A stretch of 64,000 nucleotides of DNA from positions 1 through 64,000 of the forward strand of contig DAHVDE010000040.1 in the NCBI GenBank assembly GCA_027313705.1, written 5' to 3'. This stretch comes from Actinomycetota bacterium. GTDB lineage: Bacteria > Actinomycetota > Actinomycetes > Streptosporangiales > Streptosporangiaceae. Position numbers and translations under genes: made by a program. The notes under the pieces were generated by a model. The model was not told the origin of the DNA. It worked only from the letters and a program-made list of their open reading frames with translations, and did not search any database. Shown here in pieces: positions 1 through 8,240 of the stretch; position 1 is the stretch's first letter, and each line of letters starts with the position of its first letter.

Positions 1-600
1 CCGACGGTGATCGGCGGGCTGCTCGGCGCCGGGCACCGGGTGTCCACCAGCGGCGCGGCCGAGCGGCAGGGCATCGTGCACCGGCTCGACGCGAACACCA
101 CGGGCGTGATGGTGGTCGCGAAGAGCGAGCCTGCTTACAGCGCACTCAAGCAGGCGTTCCGGATGCGGACCGTGTCGAAGACCTACCACGCGCTGATCCA
201 GGGGCATCCGGACCCGCTGCGCGGCACGGTCGACGCGCCGATCGGCCGGCACCCGTCGGGCGACGGCCGCTTCGCGGTTACCGCGGATGGCCGCCCTTCG
301 GTCACGCACTATGACACCATGGAGGCGTTCCGCGCTGCGTCGCTGCTCAGCATCGGCCTGGAGACGGGCCGCACCCACCAGATCCGGGTGCACATGGCCG
401 CGCTGCGCCATCCGTGCTGCGGTGACCTGCTCTACGGAGCGGACCCGGTACTGGCGGCGCACCTCGGCCTGACGAGGCAGTGGCTGCACGCGGTACGCCT
501 GTCCTTCGAGCACCCGTCCACCGGGCGCGAGGTGGTCTTCGAGTCGCCGTACCCGGACGACCTCGCGCACGCCCTCGATGTGCTGGCCGCAGAAAGCTAA
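1..600 (+). CDS. RluA-family pseudouridine synthase, 3' part (5' end outside window)
   Basis: Partial gene: the frame is open from the first base of the window, and its start lies upstream. The catalytic core is present: a HRLD motif with the catalytic Asp ([10 protein letters not shown], near base 80), followed by the [14 protein letters not shown] and SKTYHAL segments and the [10 protein letters not shown] motif, all typical of RluA/RluC/RluD enzymes, which isomerise uridines in 23S rRNA. In actinobacteria this family usually sits between lspA and dnaE, which fits the dnaE gene downstream, so RluD is the likely subtype. The S4 domain, if present, would be in the missing part. The lipoprotein gene follows after a 15-base gap containing a ribosome binding site. 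Confidence 0.9.
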   Translation, partial: PTVIGGLLGAGHRVSTSGAAERQGIVHRLDANTTGVMVVAKSEPAYSALKQAFRMRTVSKTYHALIQGHPDPLRGTVDAPIGRHPSGDGRFAVTADGRPSVTHYDTMEAFRAASLLSIGLETGRTHQIRVHMAALRHPCCGDLLYGADPVLAAHLGLTRQWLHAVRLSFEHPSTGREVVFESPYPDDLAHALDVLAAES

Positions 601-615
601 CTCCCGGAAGGTGGC

Positions 616-1209
616 ATGAACGTGCGGATTCACTCCCCGCTCCGTAGTTCGCTCGCCGCGTGCCTGTGCCTGGCCGCGCTGCTGCTGGCGGTCGGCTGCT
701 CGGCGGCGCCGCCCGGGGCCACGCGTGACTCGCCCGCCGTCGGCCCGGTGCAGCGGCACCATGACGTCACCGACTTCCCGCCGTTCCCGGTGCCAGACAC
801 GTACAACGGCCTCGGCAACAGCGTGTACACGATGACGCAGAAGGCGAAGACCGGCACCGCGCCCGGCGGGTTCCACGTCACGGTCAAGCCCGACATGGTG
901 TTCTGGCTGAACTGCATCGGCCGGGGCACCGTCTCGGTGTCCAGCCCGGGCATCGCCCTCAAGTGGAGCGTCCCCTGCAATGACGGGAGCAGCCCGCGGG
1001 GCATTAACTTCGCCCCCAAGGCTTCCGCCGTGGGGCACGTGGCCTTCGTCCTGGTGACCAGCACCCGCGGGTCCAAGTGGGAGGTCCGCATCGACGAGTA
1101 CGCGCCGAGGGGCGTCCACGTGGCTCCGGACAAGATCCCGTCCCGCATCACCACTACGGCCAAGGCCAAGGCCAAGGCCACGGCCAAGGCCACGGCCACG
1201 GCGCGCTGA
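616..1209 (+). CDS. putative lipoprotein, paralogue 1, with Lys/Ala-rich tail
   Basis: 197 residues; I do not recognise the family. The N-terminus has a basic start, a hydrophobic stretch and a lipobox-like LLAVGC-S, so it is probably a lipid-anchored exported protein. Two conserved cysteines in the mature part (FWLNCIGRG and SVPCNDG) could form a disulfide. The mature domain has the look of a small beta-rich surface domain. The C-terminus ends in a low-complexity tail of alternating Lys/Thr and Ala (about residues 182-197), encoded by AAGGCC/ACGGCC hexamers, which the paralogue downstream lacks. ATG start with a GGAAGG ribosome binding site. Function unknown. Confidence 0.75.
   Translation: MNVRIHSPLRSSLAACLCLAALLLAVGCSAAPPGATRDSPAVGPVQRHHDVTDFPPFPVPDTYNGLGNSVYTMTQKAKTGTAPGGFHVTVKPDMVFWLNCIGRGTVSVSSPGIALKWSVPCNDGSSPRGINFAPKASAVGHVAFVLVTSTRGSKWEVRIDEYAPRGVHVAPDKIPSRITTTAKAKAKATAKATATAR
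1157..1206 (+). repeat. AAGGCC/ACGGCC hexamer array inside lipoprotein 1
   Basis: About eight tandem hexamers (AAGGCC, some ACGGCC) at the 3' end of the first lipoprotein gene encode the Lys-Ala/Thr-Ala tail. The second copy of the gene stops where this array begins (TTTA then stop), so the array is a copy-specific expansion or a loss in the other copy. Hexamer steps keep the reading frame. Confidence 0.75.
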
Positions 1210-1395
1210 GGCTAAGCCGGGCAGCCTCACGGCGTCGGTGTGGCTATCCAGGTCCCGCTGTGGCACCTCGCTCAGGAGCACCGTGCGTCACGGCAGCCTC
1301 ACGCTGGTGGCCGGAGGGCGGACGTCAGGGCTGTGGTTGTGAAGTTAGACCGCCTATGACCGGCTCGCCGTCACAATCATTCGAGCCCGGCTAGG

Positions 1396-1436
1396 CGCCG
1401 GGACTCGCGGGTGCCGGCGAGCAGCGACTCCCGGCG
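1396..1436 (+). terminator. hairpin terminator candidate after lipoprotein 1
   Basis: Nested inverted repeats: CGCCGGGA (1396-1403) pairs with TCCCGGCG (1429-1436), and inside it CTCGC (1404-1408) pairs with GCGAG (1417-1421). No U tract follows, as is common for actinobacterial terminators. It lies about 190 bases after the stop codon. Confidence 0.5.
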
Positions 1437-1575
1437 TTCACTACCGCCACGCCGTGCTCCCGTCCTTGCACCTGCCACAGACGTGCTGGGTCTCCAGGCG
1501 GGCACGCCAGTTTCGGTGATGTCCCGGCATGGGCAGCACCTGCGGCTCGTGAACCGGTAAAGTAGCCAAAACACC

Positions 1576-1620
1576 GAAATCACCCCGGTTATTGGCATCG
1601 AGGCGTACGTGGCGCCGGAA
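1576..1620 (+). pseudogene. dnaE fragment, duplication relic
   Basis: These 45 bases match dnaE bases 2621-2665 at 39 of 45 positions and translate to EITPVIGIEAYVAPE, against GITPVIGIEAYVAPE in DnaE. A stop codon follows two codons later. Four of the six differences are synonymous third-position changes. The 36 bases just upstream (1541-1576) match the region before dnaE (2291-2326) at 30 of 36 positions. Together they are the remains of a second dnaE 5' region left by a tandem duplication. Confidence 0.8.
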
Positions 1621-1642
1621 GGCTAACTCCCGGAGGGATGGC

Positions 1643-2203
1643 GTGAACGTGCGGATTCAACTCTCGCTTCGTAATTCGCTCGCCGCGTGCCTGTGCCTGG
1701 CCGCGGTGCTGCCGGCGGTCGGCTGCTCGGCGGCGCCGCCCGGGGCAAGGTACAACTCGTCCGCCGTCGGCCCGGTGCCGAAGCACTATACGGCGACGGC
1801 GGCGCCGACCAACTTCCCGTCGTTCCCGCAGCCGACCACGTACACCGGCCGCGGCAACAACGTGTACACGCAGGTGCAGAAGCCGCAGACCGGCACCGCC
1901 CCCGGCGGCTTCCACTTCACGGTGAAGCCCGAGATGGTGTTCTGGCTGAACTGCATCGGCCGGGGCACCGCGCAGATGTCGAGCCCGGGCATCGCCCTCA
2001 AGTGGAGCGTCGCCTGCGGCGACGGGGGCAGCCCGGCGGGCATCACCTTCCGCGCGAAGGCCTCCGCCGTCGGGCACCGGGCCTTCGTCGTGGTCACGGC
2101 CACCCGCGGGTCCAAGTGGGAGTTCCGCATCGACGAGATCGCGCCCAAGGGCGTCAAGCCCGCCCCCGACAAGATCCCGGCCCGGTCGACCACGACCGCC
2201 TGA
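1643..2203 (+). CDS. putative lipoprotein, paralogue 2
   Basis: 186 residues, clearly a copy of the gene at 616-1209: same N-terminus (MNVRI), signal peptide, lipobox region (LPAVGC-S), FWLNCIGRGT motif, second cysteine and KIPxRxTTTA end. The GTG at 1643 is chosen because a GGAGGG ribosome binding site sits just upstream and the residues align with the ATG start of copy 1; the frame is open further up only through the dnaE relic. It lacks the Lys/Ala tail of copy 1. Probably an exported lipid-anchored protein of unknown function. Confidence 0.75.
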   Translation: MNVRIQLSLRNSLAACLCLAAVLPAVGCSAAPPGARYNSSAVGPVPKHYTATAAPTNFPSFPQPTTYTGRGNNVYTQVQKPQTGTAPGGFHFTVKPEMVFWLNCIGRGTAQMSSPGIALKWSVACGDGGSPAGITFRAKASAVGHRAFVVVTATRGSKWEFRIDEIAPKGVKPAPDKIPARSTTTA

Positions 2204-2245
2204 GCATCGGCCCGCTGAGCATCGGCCCGCTGAGCATCGGGCCGG
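2201..2245 (+). repeat. three tandem 15-bp repeats starting at a stop codon
   Basis: TGAGCATCGGCCCGC occurs at 2201-2215 and 2216-2230, with a diverged copy at 2231-2245. The first TGA is the stop codon of lipoprotein 2, so the array begins exactly at the gene end. Confidence 0.85.
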
Positions 2246-2440
2246 TGCCCGGTTTCCCTTTGCCCGCTTCCCCGGCGCGGGACCAACGCCCGCGGCCCAT
2301 GAACCGCTAAGGTAGCTAAAACACCGGCGCTGCCACCCGCCCGCTCATCCCCGGCATCCACGGGAACGGCGGCGCGGAGCGTGCCCAGTGTGTTCGAAAA
2401 ACCGACAACTGAAGGCACCTGCAGGAGGCGATAATCGCGC

Positions 2441-5400
2441 ATGGCTGACACCCCCTACGCCCACCTGCACGTGCACACCGAGTACTCGATGCTTGACGGC
2501 GCCGCCCGGCTCAAGGACCTTTTCAAGGAGGTCGCGGCCAACGGCATGACGCACGTGGCGATGACCGACCACGGCAACATGTTCGGCGCGGCCGAGTTTC
2601 ACCGGCAGGCCAAGGAGGCCGGGATCACCCCGGTCATCGGCATCGAGGCGTACGTGGCGCCCGAGCACCGCGGTAACAAGAACCGCGTCTTGTGGGGCCA
2701 GCCGCACCAGAAGCAAGACGACGTCTCCGCCTCCGGCTCCTACCTGCACAAGACGATCTGGGCCAGGAACAACGAGGGCCTGCATAACCTCTTCAAGCTC
2801 ACCAGCCGCTCCTACGCTGAGGGCTGGCTGACCAAGTACGCCCGGATGGACAAGGAGATCATCGCCGAGCACGCGGCCGGCCTGATGGCCACCACCGGCT
2901 GCCCCTCCGGCGACGTGCAGACCCGGCTGCGCCTGGGCCAGGAGGCGGAAGCGCTCAAGGCCGCCGCCGAGTACCAGGACATCTTCGGCAAGGAGAACTA
3001 CTTCCTCGAGCTGATGGACCACGGCCTTGAGATCGAGCGGCGCGTCCGCGACGGCCTGATCGAGATCAGCAGGAAGCTCGCCATCCCGCCGGTGGTCACC
3101 AACGACTCCCATTACAGCAGGGAATCGGACGCCCAGGCCCACGACCTGCTGCTGTGCATCCAGACCGGCAAGACCCTCGCCGACGCTGACCGCTTCAAGT
3201 TCGACGGCTCCGGCTACTACATCAAGTCGCCCGCGGAGATGTACGCGGTCCGCACCGACGACATCTGGCGCGAGGGCTGCCGCAACTCTCAGCTGCTCGT
3301 CGCCGACCGGGTCGACACGGCGGGCATGTTCGAGTTCGTCAACCTGATGCCCCGCTTCCCGATCCCGCCGGAGTTCGAGTCCGAGGACGCGCTGTTCGCC
3401 GCCGAGGTCTGGAAGGGCATGGCGAAGCGGTACCCCGACGGCATCGACGAAACCCGCCGCAAGCAGGCCGAGTACGAGATCTCGATCATCTGCCAGATGG
3501 GCTTCCCCGCCTACTTCCTGGTGGTCGCCGACTTCATCAACTGGGCGAAGACCAACGGCGTGGCGGTCGGCCCGGGCCGCGGCTCAGCGGCGGGCAGCAT
3601 CGTCGCCTACGCGATGGGCATCACCGACCTCGACCCGCTCGTGCACGGCCTGATCTTCGAGCGGTTCCTCAACCCCGAGCGGATCTCGATGCCGGACATC
3701 GACATCGACTTCGACGAACGCGGGCGCGCCGACGTGATCCGCTACGTCACGCAGAAGTGGGGCTCGGACAAGGTAGCCCAGATCATCACCTACGGAACGA
3801 TCAAGGCGAAGGCCGCCATCAAGGACTCCACCCGGGTCCTCGGCTTCCCCTACGCCCTCGGCGACCGCATCACCAAGGCGTTCCCCCCGGCGGTGATGGG
3901 CAAGGACATCCCGCTCAAGGGCATCTTCGACGAGGAGTACCCCCGCTACGGCGAGGCGGGCGACCTCCGCAACCTGTACAACACCGAGGCCGAGGTCAAG
4001 CAGATCATCGACACGGCCCAGGGCATCGAAGGCCTGATCCGCCAGCCCGGCGTGCACGCCGCCGGCGTGATCATGTCCGCCGAGCCGCTCACCGACCACA
4101 TCCCGGTGTGGACAAGGCACCAGGACGGCGCGGTCATCACGCAGTTCGACTACCCGACCTGCGAGGGCCTGGGGCTACTCAAGATGGACTTCCTCGGCCT
4201 GCGCAACCTGACGATCCTGGAGGACGCGCTGGCCGGCATCAAGGCGAACAAGGGCGTCGTCGTCGACCTCGAGCATCTGCCGATGGACGACAAGGAGACC
4301 TACGACCTGCTCGCCAGGGGCGACACGCTCGGGGTGTTCCAGCTTGAGGGCGGCCCCATGCGGGCGCTGCTCAGGTCGATGCGGCCGGACAGGTTCGACG
4401 ACATCTCGGCCGTGAACGCCCTGTACCGGCCCGGCCCGATGGGCGCGAACGCGCACAACGACTACGCGGACCGCAAGATGGGGCGCAAGCCGGTCGTGCC
4501 GATTCATCCCGAGCTTGCCGAGCCGCTCGCCGACATACTCGACGACACCTACGGCGTGATCGTCTATCAGGAGCAGGTGCTGCTCATCGCGCAGAAACTG
4601 GCCGGGTACTCCGTCGGCAAGGCAGACCTGCTGCGCAAGGCGATGGGCAAGAAGAAGAAGGAGATCCTGGAGAAGGAGTTCGAGCCGTTCGCGGGCGGGA
4701 TGCGCGCCAACGGCTACTCAGAAGGAGCGATCAAGGCGATCTGGGACATTCTCGTCCCCTTCTCCGACTACGCCTTCAACAAGGCGCATACCGCCAGCTA
4801 CGGCCTGGTCGCCTACTGGACCGCCTATCTCAAGGCCAAGTTCCCCGCCGAGTACATGGCCGCGCTGCTCACCTCGGTCGCCGGTGACAAGGACAAGTCG
4901 GCGCTGTACCTGAGCGAGTGCCGCCGGATGGGCATCCGCGTGCTCCCGCCCGACGTGAATGCCTCGAACGCGATCTTTACCCCGGTCGGCAAGGACATCA
5001 GGTTCGGCATGGCGGCGGTGCGCAACGTCGGCGCCGCCGTGGTCGAGTCGATCGTGGCGGCTCGCACGGCGAAGGGCGCGTTCACGAGTTTCGCCGACTT
5101 CCTGCGCAAGGTCCCGGTCAACGTCTGCAACAAGCGCGTGGTCGAGTCACTGGTCAAGGCAGGCGCCTTCGACTCGCTCGGGCATCCTCGCCGCGGCCTG
5201 ATCATGATCCACGAGCAGGCCGTCGACTCGGTCATCGGCATCAAGCGCAACGAAGAGATCGGCATGTTCTCGCTTTTCGATGTCGACGACGAGGCCCAGC
5301 CTGACATCGCGTTCGATATTCCAGTGCCAGAAGGCGAGTGGGAGAAGTCGACGCTGCTCGGATTCGAGCGGGAAATGCTCGGCCTGTACGTCTCCGATCA

Positions 5401-6004
5401 CCCCTTGCTCGGCCTTGAGCACGCACTGGCGGCGGAGACGGACTGCTCGGTGGCGCAACTGCTGAGTTCCGCCGACGACCCGCCAGAGCGCAGTTCCCCG
5501 CGCGGTGACCGTGACGGTCAGGTGGTCACCCTTGGCGGCATCCTGTCCGGCGTCACCCGCAAAGTGACCAGGCAGGGCGCGACCTGGGCCACGACCACGC
5601 TTGAAGACCTCGAGGGCGCTATCGAGGTGCTGTTCTTCCCCGCCACCTACCAGCAGGCCATGCCCTTGGTCGTAGAGGACGCGATCGTCATCGTCAAGGG
5701 CAGGCTGGACCGGCGCGAGGATGTTCCCAAGCTGGTGGCGATGGAGGTGAGACCGGCGGAGTTGCCCGTCGACGGCGTCGGCCCTTTCGTGGTTTCGATG
5801 CTTGAGGCCCGCTGCGTGCCGGACATGGTGGACAGGCTGCGCGAGGTGCTGCGCACCCATCCAGGTCCTACTGACGTCCATTTGCGGCTGCAGACCGGCA
5901 AGCGCACCAAGGTCATCAGGCTCGACGATAAGCTCAGGGTCCGGCCCTCGCCGTCTTTGGTCGCCGACCTGAAGCAGTTGCTCGGCCCCGCGTGCCTGGG
6001 CTGA
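2441..6004 (+). CDS. dnaE: DNA polymerase III subunit alpha
   Basis: 1187 residues, normal length for actinobacterial DnaE1, the replicative polymerase catalytic subunit. The N-terminal PHP domain begins with HLHVHTEYSMLDGAARL. The polymerase core carries GPGRGSAAGS and the catalytic aspartates in MPDIDIDFDERGR (around residue 417). Further on are QPGVHAAG, YRPGPM, YQEQVL and the DYAFNKAHTASYG segment. The OB-fold region near residues 1030-1075 (TLGGILSGVTRK) precedes the C-terminal tau-contact domain. ATG start with an AGGAGG ribosome binding site. The upstream region carries traces of a tandem duplication involving the 5' end of this gene. The gene itself is intact. Confidence 0.98.
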   Translation: MADTPYAHLHVHTEYSMLDGAARLKDLFKEVAANGMTHVAMTDHGNMFGAAEFHRQAKEAGITPVIGIEAYVAPEHRGNKNRVLWGQPHQKQDDVSASGSYLHKTIWARNNEGLHNLFKLTSRSYAEGWLTKYARMDKEIIAEHAAGLMATTGCPSGDVQTRLRLGQEAEALKAAAEYQDIFGKENYFLELMDHGLEIERRVRDGLIEISRKLAIPPVVTNDSHYSRESDAQAHDLLLCIQTGKTLADADRFKFDGSGYYIKSPAEMYAVRTDDIWREGCRNSQLLVADRVDTAGMFEFVNLMPRFPIPPEFESEDALFAAEVWKGMAKRYPDGIDETRRKQAEYEISIICQMGFPAYFLVVADFINWAKTNGVAVGPGRGSAAGSIVAYAMGITDLDPLVHGLIFERFLNPERISMPDIDIDFDERGRADVIRYVTQKWGSDKVAQIITYGTIKAKAAIKDSTRVLGFPYALGDRITKAFPPAVMGKDIPLKGIFDEEYPRYGEAGDLRNLYNTEAEVKQIIDTAQGIEGLIRQPGVHAAGVIMSAEPLTDHIPVWTRHQDGAVITQFDYPTCEGLGLLKMDFLGLRNLTILEDALAGIKANKGVVVDLEHLPMDDKETYDLLARGDTLGVFQLEGGPMRALLRSMRPDRFDDISAVNALYRPGPMGANAHNDYADRKMGRKPVVPIHPELAEPLADILDDTYGVIVYQEQVLLIAQKLAGYSVGKADLLRKAMGKKKKEILEKEFEPFAGGMRANGYSEGAIKAIWDILVPFSDYAFNKAHTASYGLVAYWTAYLKAKFPAEYMAALLTSVAGDKDKSALYLSECRRMGIRVLPPDVNASNAIFTPVGKDIRFGMAAVRNVGAAVVESIVAARTAKGAFTSFADFLRKVPVNVCNKRVVESLVKAGAFDSLGHPRRGLIMIHEQAVDSVIGIKRNEEIGMFSLFDVDDEAQPDIAFDIPVPEGEWEKSTLLGFEREMLGLYVSDHPLLGLEHALAAETDCSVAQLLSSADDPPERSSPRGDRDGQVVTLGGILSGVTRKVTRQGATWATTTLEDLEGAIEVLFFPATYQQAMPLVVEDAIVIVKGRLDRREDVPKLVAMEVRPAELPVDGVGPFVVSMLEARCVPDMVDRLREVLRTHPGPTDVHLRLQTGKRTKVIRLDDKLRVRPSPSLVADLKQLLGPACLG

Positions 6005-6085
6005 TGCCTCAGACGGCGAGTTCGCTAGACTTTGAGCAGGTGAGCCGGGAAGCCTGGTCGGCATAGACGACTTCTGGAGGCGCGG

Positions 6086-7438
6086 ATGCCGGCTTGGCGC
6101 AGGCTTGACTCAGAGTCCCTGCGCGAGGAGTTGCGCACGAACCTCTGGCTCGTCCCAGTACTCGAGGTCATCGTCGCGCTCATCTTGTTCGCGGTCACCT
6201 ACGCGCTTGACCGGGCCGCGTTCGACGGCGCGTTCCGCTATCCGTCCTGGGCCATCAGCGGGTCGGCGGACGCCGCCAGGCAGATCCTGACCACGATCGC
6301 GGCGGCCATCATCACGGTCGTCGGCGTCGTGTTCTCGATCGTGATCGTCGCGCTGACGCTGGTCTCGACCCAGTTCGGGCCAAGGATGCTGCGCAACTTC
6401 ATCAGGGACCCTGGCACTCAGCTAACGCTTGGCACCTTCGTGGCGACCTTCGTGTACTCGATCGCCGCGCTCGGCTCGATCGGCCAGGAGAGCGGCGGCA
6501 ACTTCGTGCCGCACATCTCGATCACCGTGACCCTCGCCCTGATGGTCGTTGACCTGGGCGTCTTGATCTACTTCATCAACCACATAGTTACCCAGATCCA
6601 GCTTCCTCAGGTCATCGCCGGCATCGCCGGGGACCTGGCGCGGGCGATAGAAACCCAGGCGGGCAACGCGGCCGCCACCAAGGCCGCGCCTAGTGCCACC
6701 GCGACGCTGGCCGGGCTTGGCGGCAACGGCGGCTTCGTGGCCGCCCCTCGCAGCGGCTACCTTCAGTCCATCGACCGGCGCACGCTCACCAGGATCGCCT
6801 CGAACGCAGACGTCGTGATCCAGATGATGTACCGTCCGGGGCATTTCCTGGTGCAGGGCTATCCTTACGCGACGGTCTGGCCGGCCGGGCGTGCTGACGC
6901 CGTGGCGCGTGAGCTGTCCAGGTCCCATGTCACCGGTCCGCATCGCACCCTGGCGCAGGACGTCTCCTTCGGGCTCGACCAACTGGTAGAGATCGCGCTG
7001 CGGGCGCTCTCGCCCGCGGTCAATGACACGTTCACGGCGATGACCTGCATTGACTGGATAGGAGACAGCTTGTCCAAAGTGACAGGCAACTGGCAGCCGC
7101 GCCATGTCTACTGTGACGCGGGCGGCCGGGTCAGGGTTATCACCACTGAGCCCGGCTACGAGCGGCTGGTCGAGCGGTCGTTCGAGAAGATACGCCAGGC
7201 GGGCAGGGGCATGCCGGCGATCATGATCAGGCAACTCGACGCCCTGACCAGGATCATGCAGCGCACGGACACTCCGGCGGTGCGTGCCTTCATCGCGAGC
7301 CAGGCGGCGATGATCGACCGGCTGGCGGCGGCGAGCGTGGACGAGGAGTCCGACCTGGCCGACGTCCGCGCCGCCTACCAGGCCGTGCTCAACGCTGATC
7401 TGACCCAGGCGGCCCTGGACCGCCCGGCGATCACATGA
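6086..7438 (+). CDS. DUF2254-family membrane protein
   Basis: 450 residues. The N-terminal half has about four membrane segments (near residues 20-40, 65-95, 110-130 and 145-165), including the DUF2254-like stretch with STQFGPRMLRNF and GTFVATFVYS. The soluble C-terminal half has LDQLVEIALRALSPAVNDTFTAMTCIDWI, a conserved signature of this family. The biochemical role of the family is not established. The ATG start follows a GGAGG ribosome binding site. The stop overlaps the start of the next membrane protein by four bases, so the two are probably cotranscribed. The 80 bases before it contain a short GC-rich hairpin (GCCGGGAAGCCTGGTCGGC) whose meaning I cannot judge. Confidence 0.85.
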   Translation: MPAWRRLDSESLREELRTNLWLVPVLEVIVALILFAVTYALDRAAFDGAFRYPSWAISGSADAARQILTTIAAAIITVVGVVFSIVIVALTLVSTQFGPRMLRNFIRDPGTQLTLGTFVATFVYSIAALGSIGQESGGNFVPHISITVTLALMVVDLGVLIYFINHIVTQIQLPQVIAGIAGDLARAIETQAGNAAATKAAPSATATLAGLGGNGGFVAAPRSGYLQSIDRRTLTRIASNADVVIQMMYRPGHFLVQGYPYATVWPAGRADAVARELSRSHVTGPHRTLAQDVSFGLDQLVEIALRALSPAVNDTFTAMTCIDWIGDSLSKVTGNWQPRHVYCDAGGRVRVITTEPGYERLVERSFEKIRQAGRGMPAIMIRQLDALTRIMQRTDTPAVRAFIASQAAMIDRLAAASVDEESDLADVRAAYQAVLNADLTQAALDRPAIT

Positions 7439-8124
7439 AGCCAGATTTGATCAGTCGGGTGCGCGCCGGCCAGGCGGCCGCGTCACGTACGCTGTTCGGC
7501 GACATGTCGAAGACAAGCGAAGGTTCTTCTGCCTATTCCCATGGCGGCCTGATGGCGGCTCCGTGGCCGCCCAGGGCCGCCGGCGGTGGCGCATTCATTG
7601 CCGCTGGCGCGACGCTGCTCGGCTGCCTACTCACCGGACTGGCCGGCGGGCTGGTCTGGAGCGCAGTCGCACCCAAGCCCGTGTACGTGGTGTCTAGCCA
7701 GGGTTCTGCCTATGTCGTGAATCCTGAGACGTCCGCGTTCATCACCGGCGACCTGTCTTACTGCCTGATCGGGGTCGTCGGCGGCCTGATCATCGGCATC
7801 GCTGCCTACATGCTTGCGATCCGCAAGTACGGACCGGTGCCGATGGTCGCCGTCGCAGGCGGCAGCGTGCTCGCCGGACTCCTGGCCCGCTGGATCGGGC
7901 AGGATCTGGGTCTTGGCCAGTTCAACAGCCAGCTAGCGGCCAGCCGGATCGGCACCCTGCTGCATGCGCCGCCGGTGCTTGGTGCCAACGGACCGCAGAT
8001 ACTCTGGCCGGCGGTCGTCTTCTGGCCGCTGGCAGCGTGCGCGGTGCCCGCGGGAATCCTGCTGTTCGCCGCCTGGCGTGGCCGGTCGAGCCGAGAAGTC
8101 GCCGTGCCGCACTGGCCGACCTGA
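7435..8124 (+). CDS. hypothetical four-helix membrane protein (DUF2567-like)
   Basis: 229 residues with about four hydrophobic segments: an N-terminal one with GGGAFIAAGATLLGCLL, two in the middle around CLIGVVGGLIIGI and MVAVAGGSVLAGLLA, and one near the C-terminus (ILWPAVVFWPLAACAVPAGILLF). Layout and size resemble actinobacterial DUF2567 proteins, but this is a visual impression. The start overlaps the DUF2254 gene (ATGA at 7435). An alternative ATG at 7504 (MSKTSEGS) would remove 23 residues. No catalytic motifs are visible. Confidence 0.7.
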   Translation: MKPDLISRVRAGQAAASRTLFGDMSKTSEGSSAYSHGGLMAAPWPPRAAGGGAFIAAGATLLGCLLTGLAGGLVWSAVAPKPVYVVSSQGSAYVVNPETSAFITGDLSYCLIGVVGGLIIGIAAYMLAIRKYGPVPMVAVAGGSVLAGLLARWIGQDLGLGQFNSQLAASRIGTLLHAPPVLGANGPQILWPAVVFWPLAACAVPAGILLFAAWRGRSSREVAVPHWPT

Positions 8125-8240
8125 AAGACCCGCGATCACCTGCGGTCCCGGCCGGCGATCACGCCGCAAGTCCTGTTGAGTTTTCTCGCAGAATCAGCCG
8201 CGTTCACCGAGTCGTCACCGGGGGAGGGTTGGCTTGGCCG

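Larger units (their letters stand above)
1210..1642. other. intergenic region between the two lipoprotein genes
   Basis: No gene is supported here. It contains a large nested hairpin (1396-1436), a stretch at 1541-1576 matching the dnaE upstream region (2291-2326) and a fragment of dnaE coding sequence (1576-1620) ending in a stop. Bases 1437-1540 show nothing I can identify. Confidence 0.7.

Noticed and set aside
6005-6085. Riboswitch before the DUF2254 gene (GAGCCGGGAAGCCTGGTCGGC looked suggestive)
   Set aside because: Only a short hairpin can be formed in 80 bases and no complete riboswitch core could be matched.
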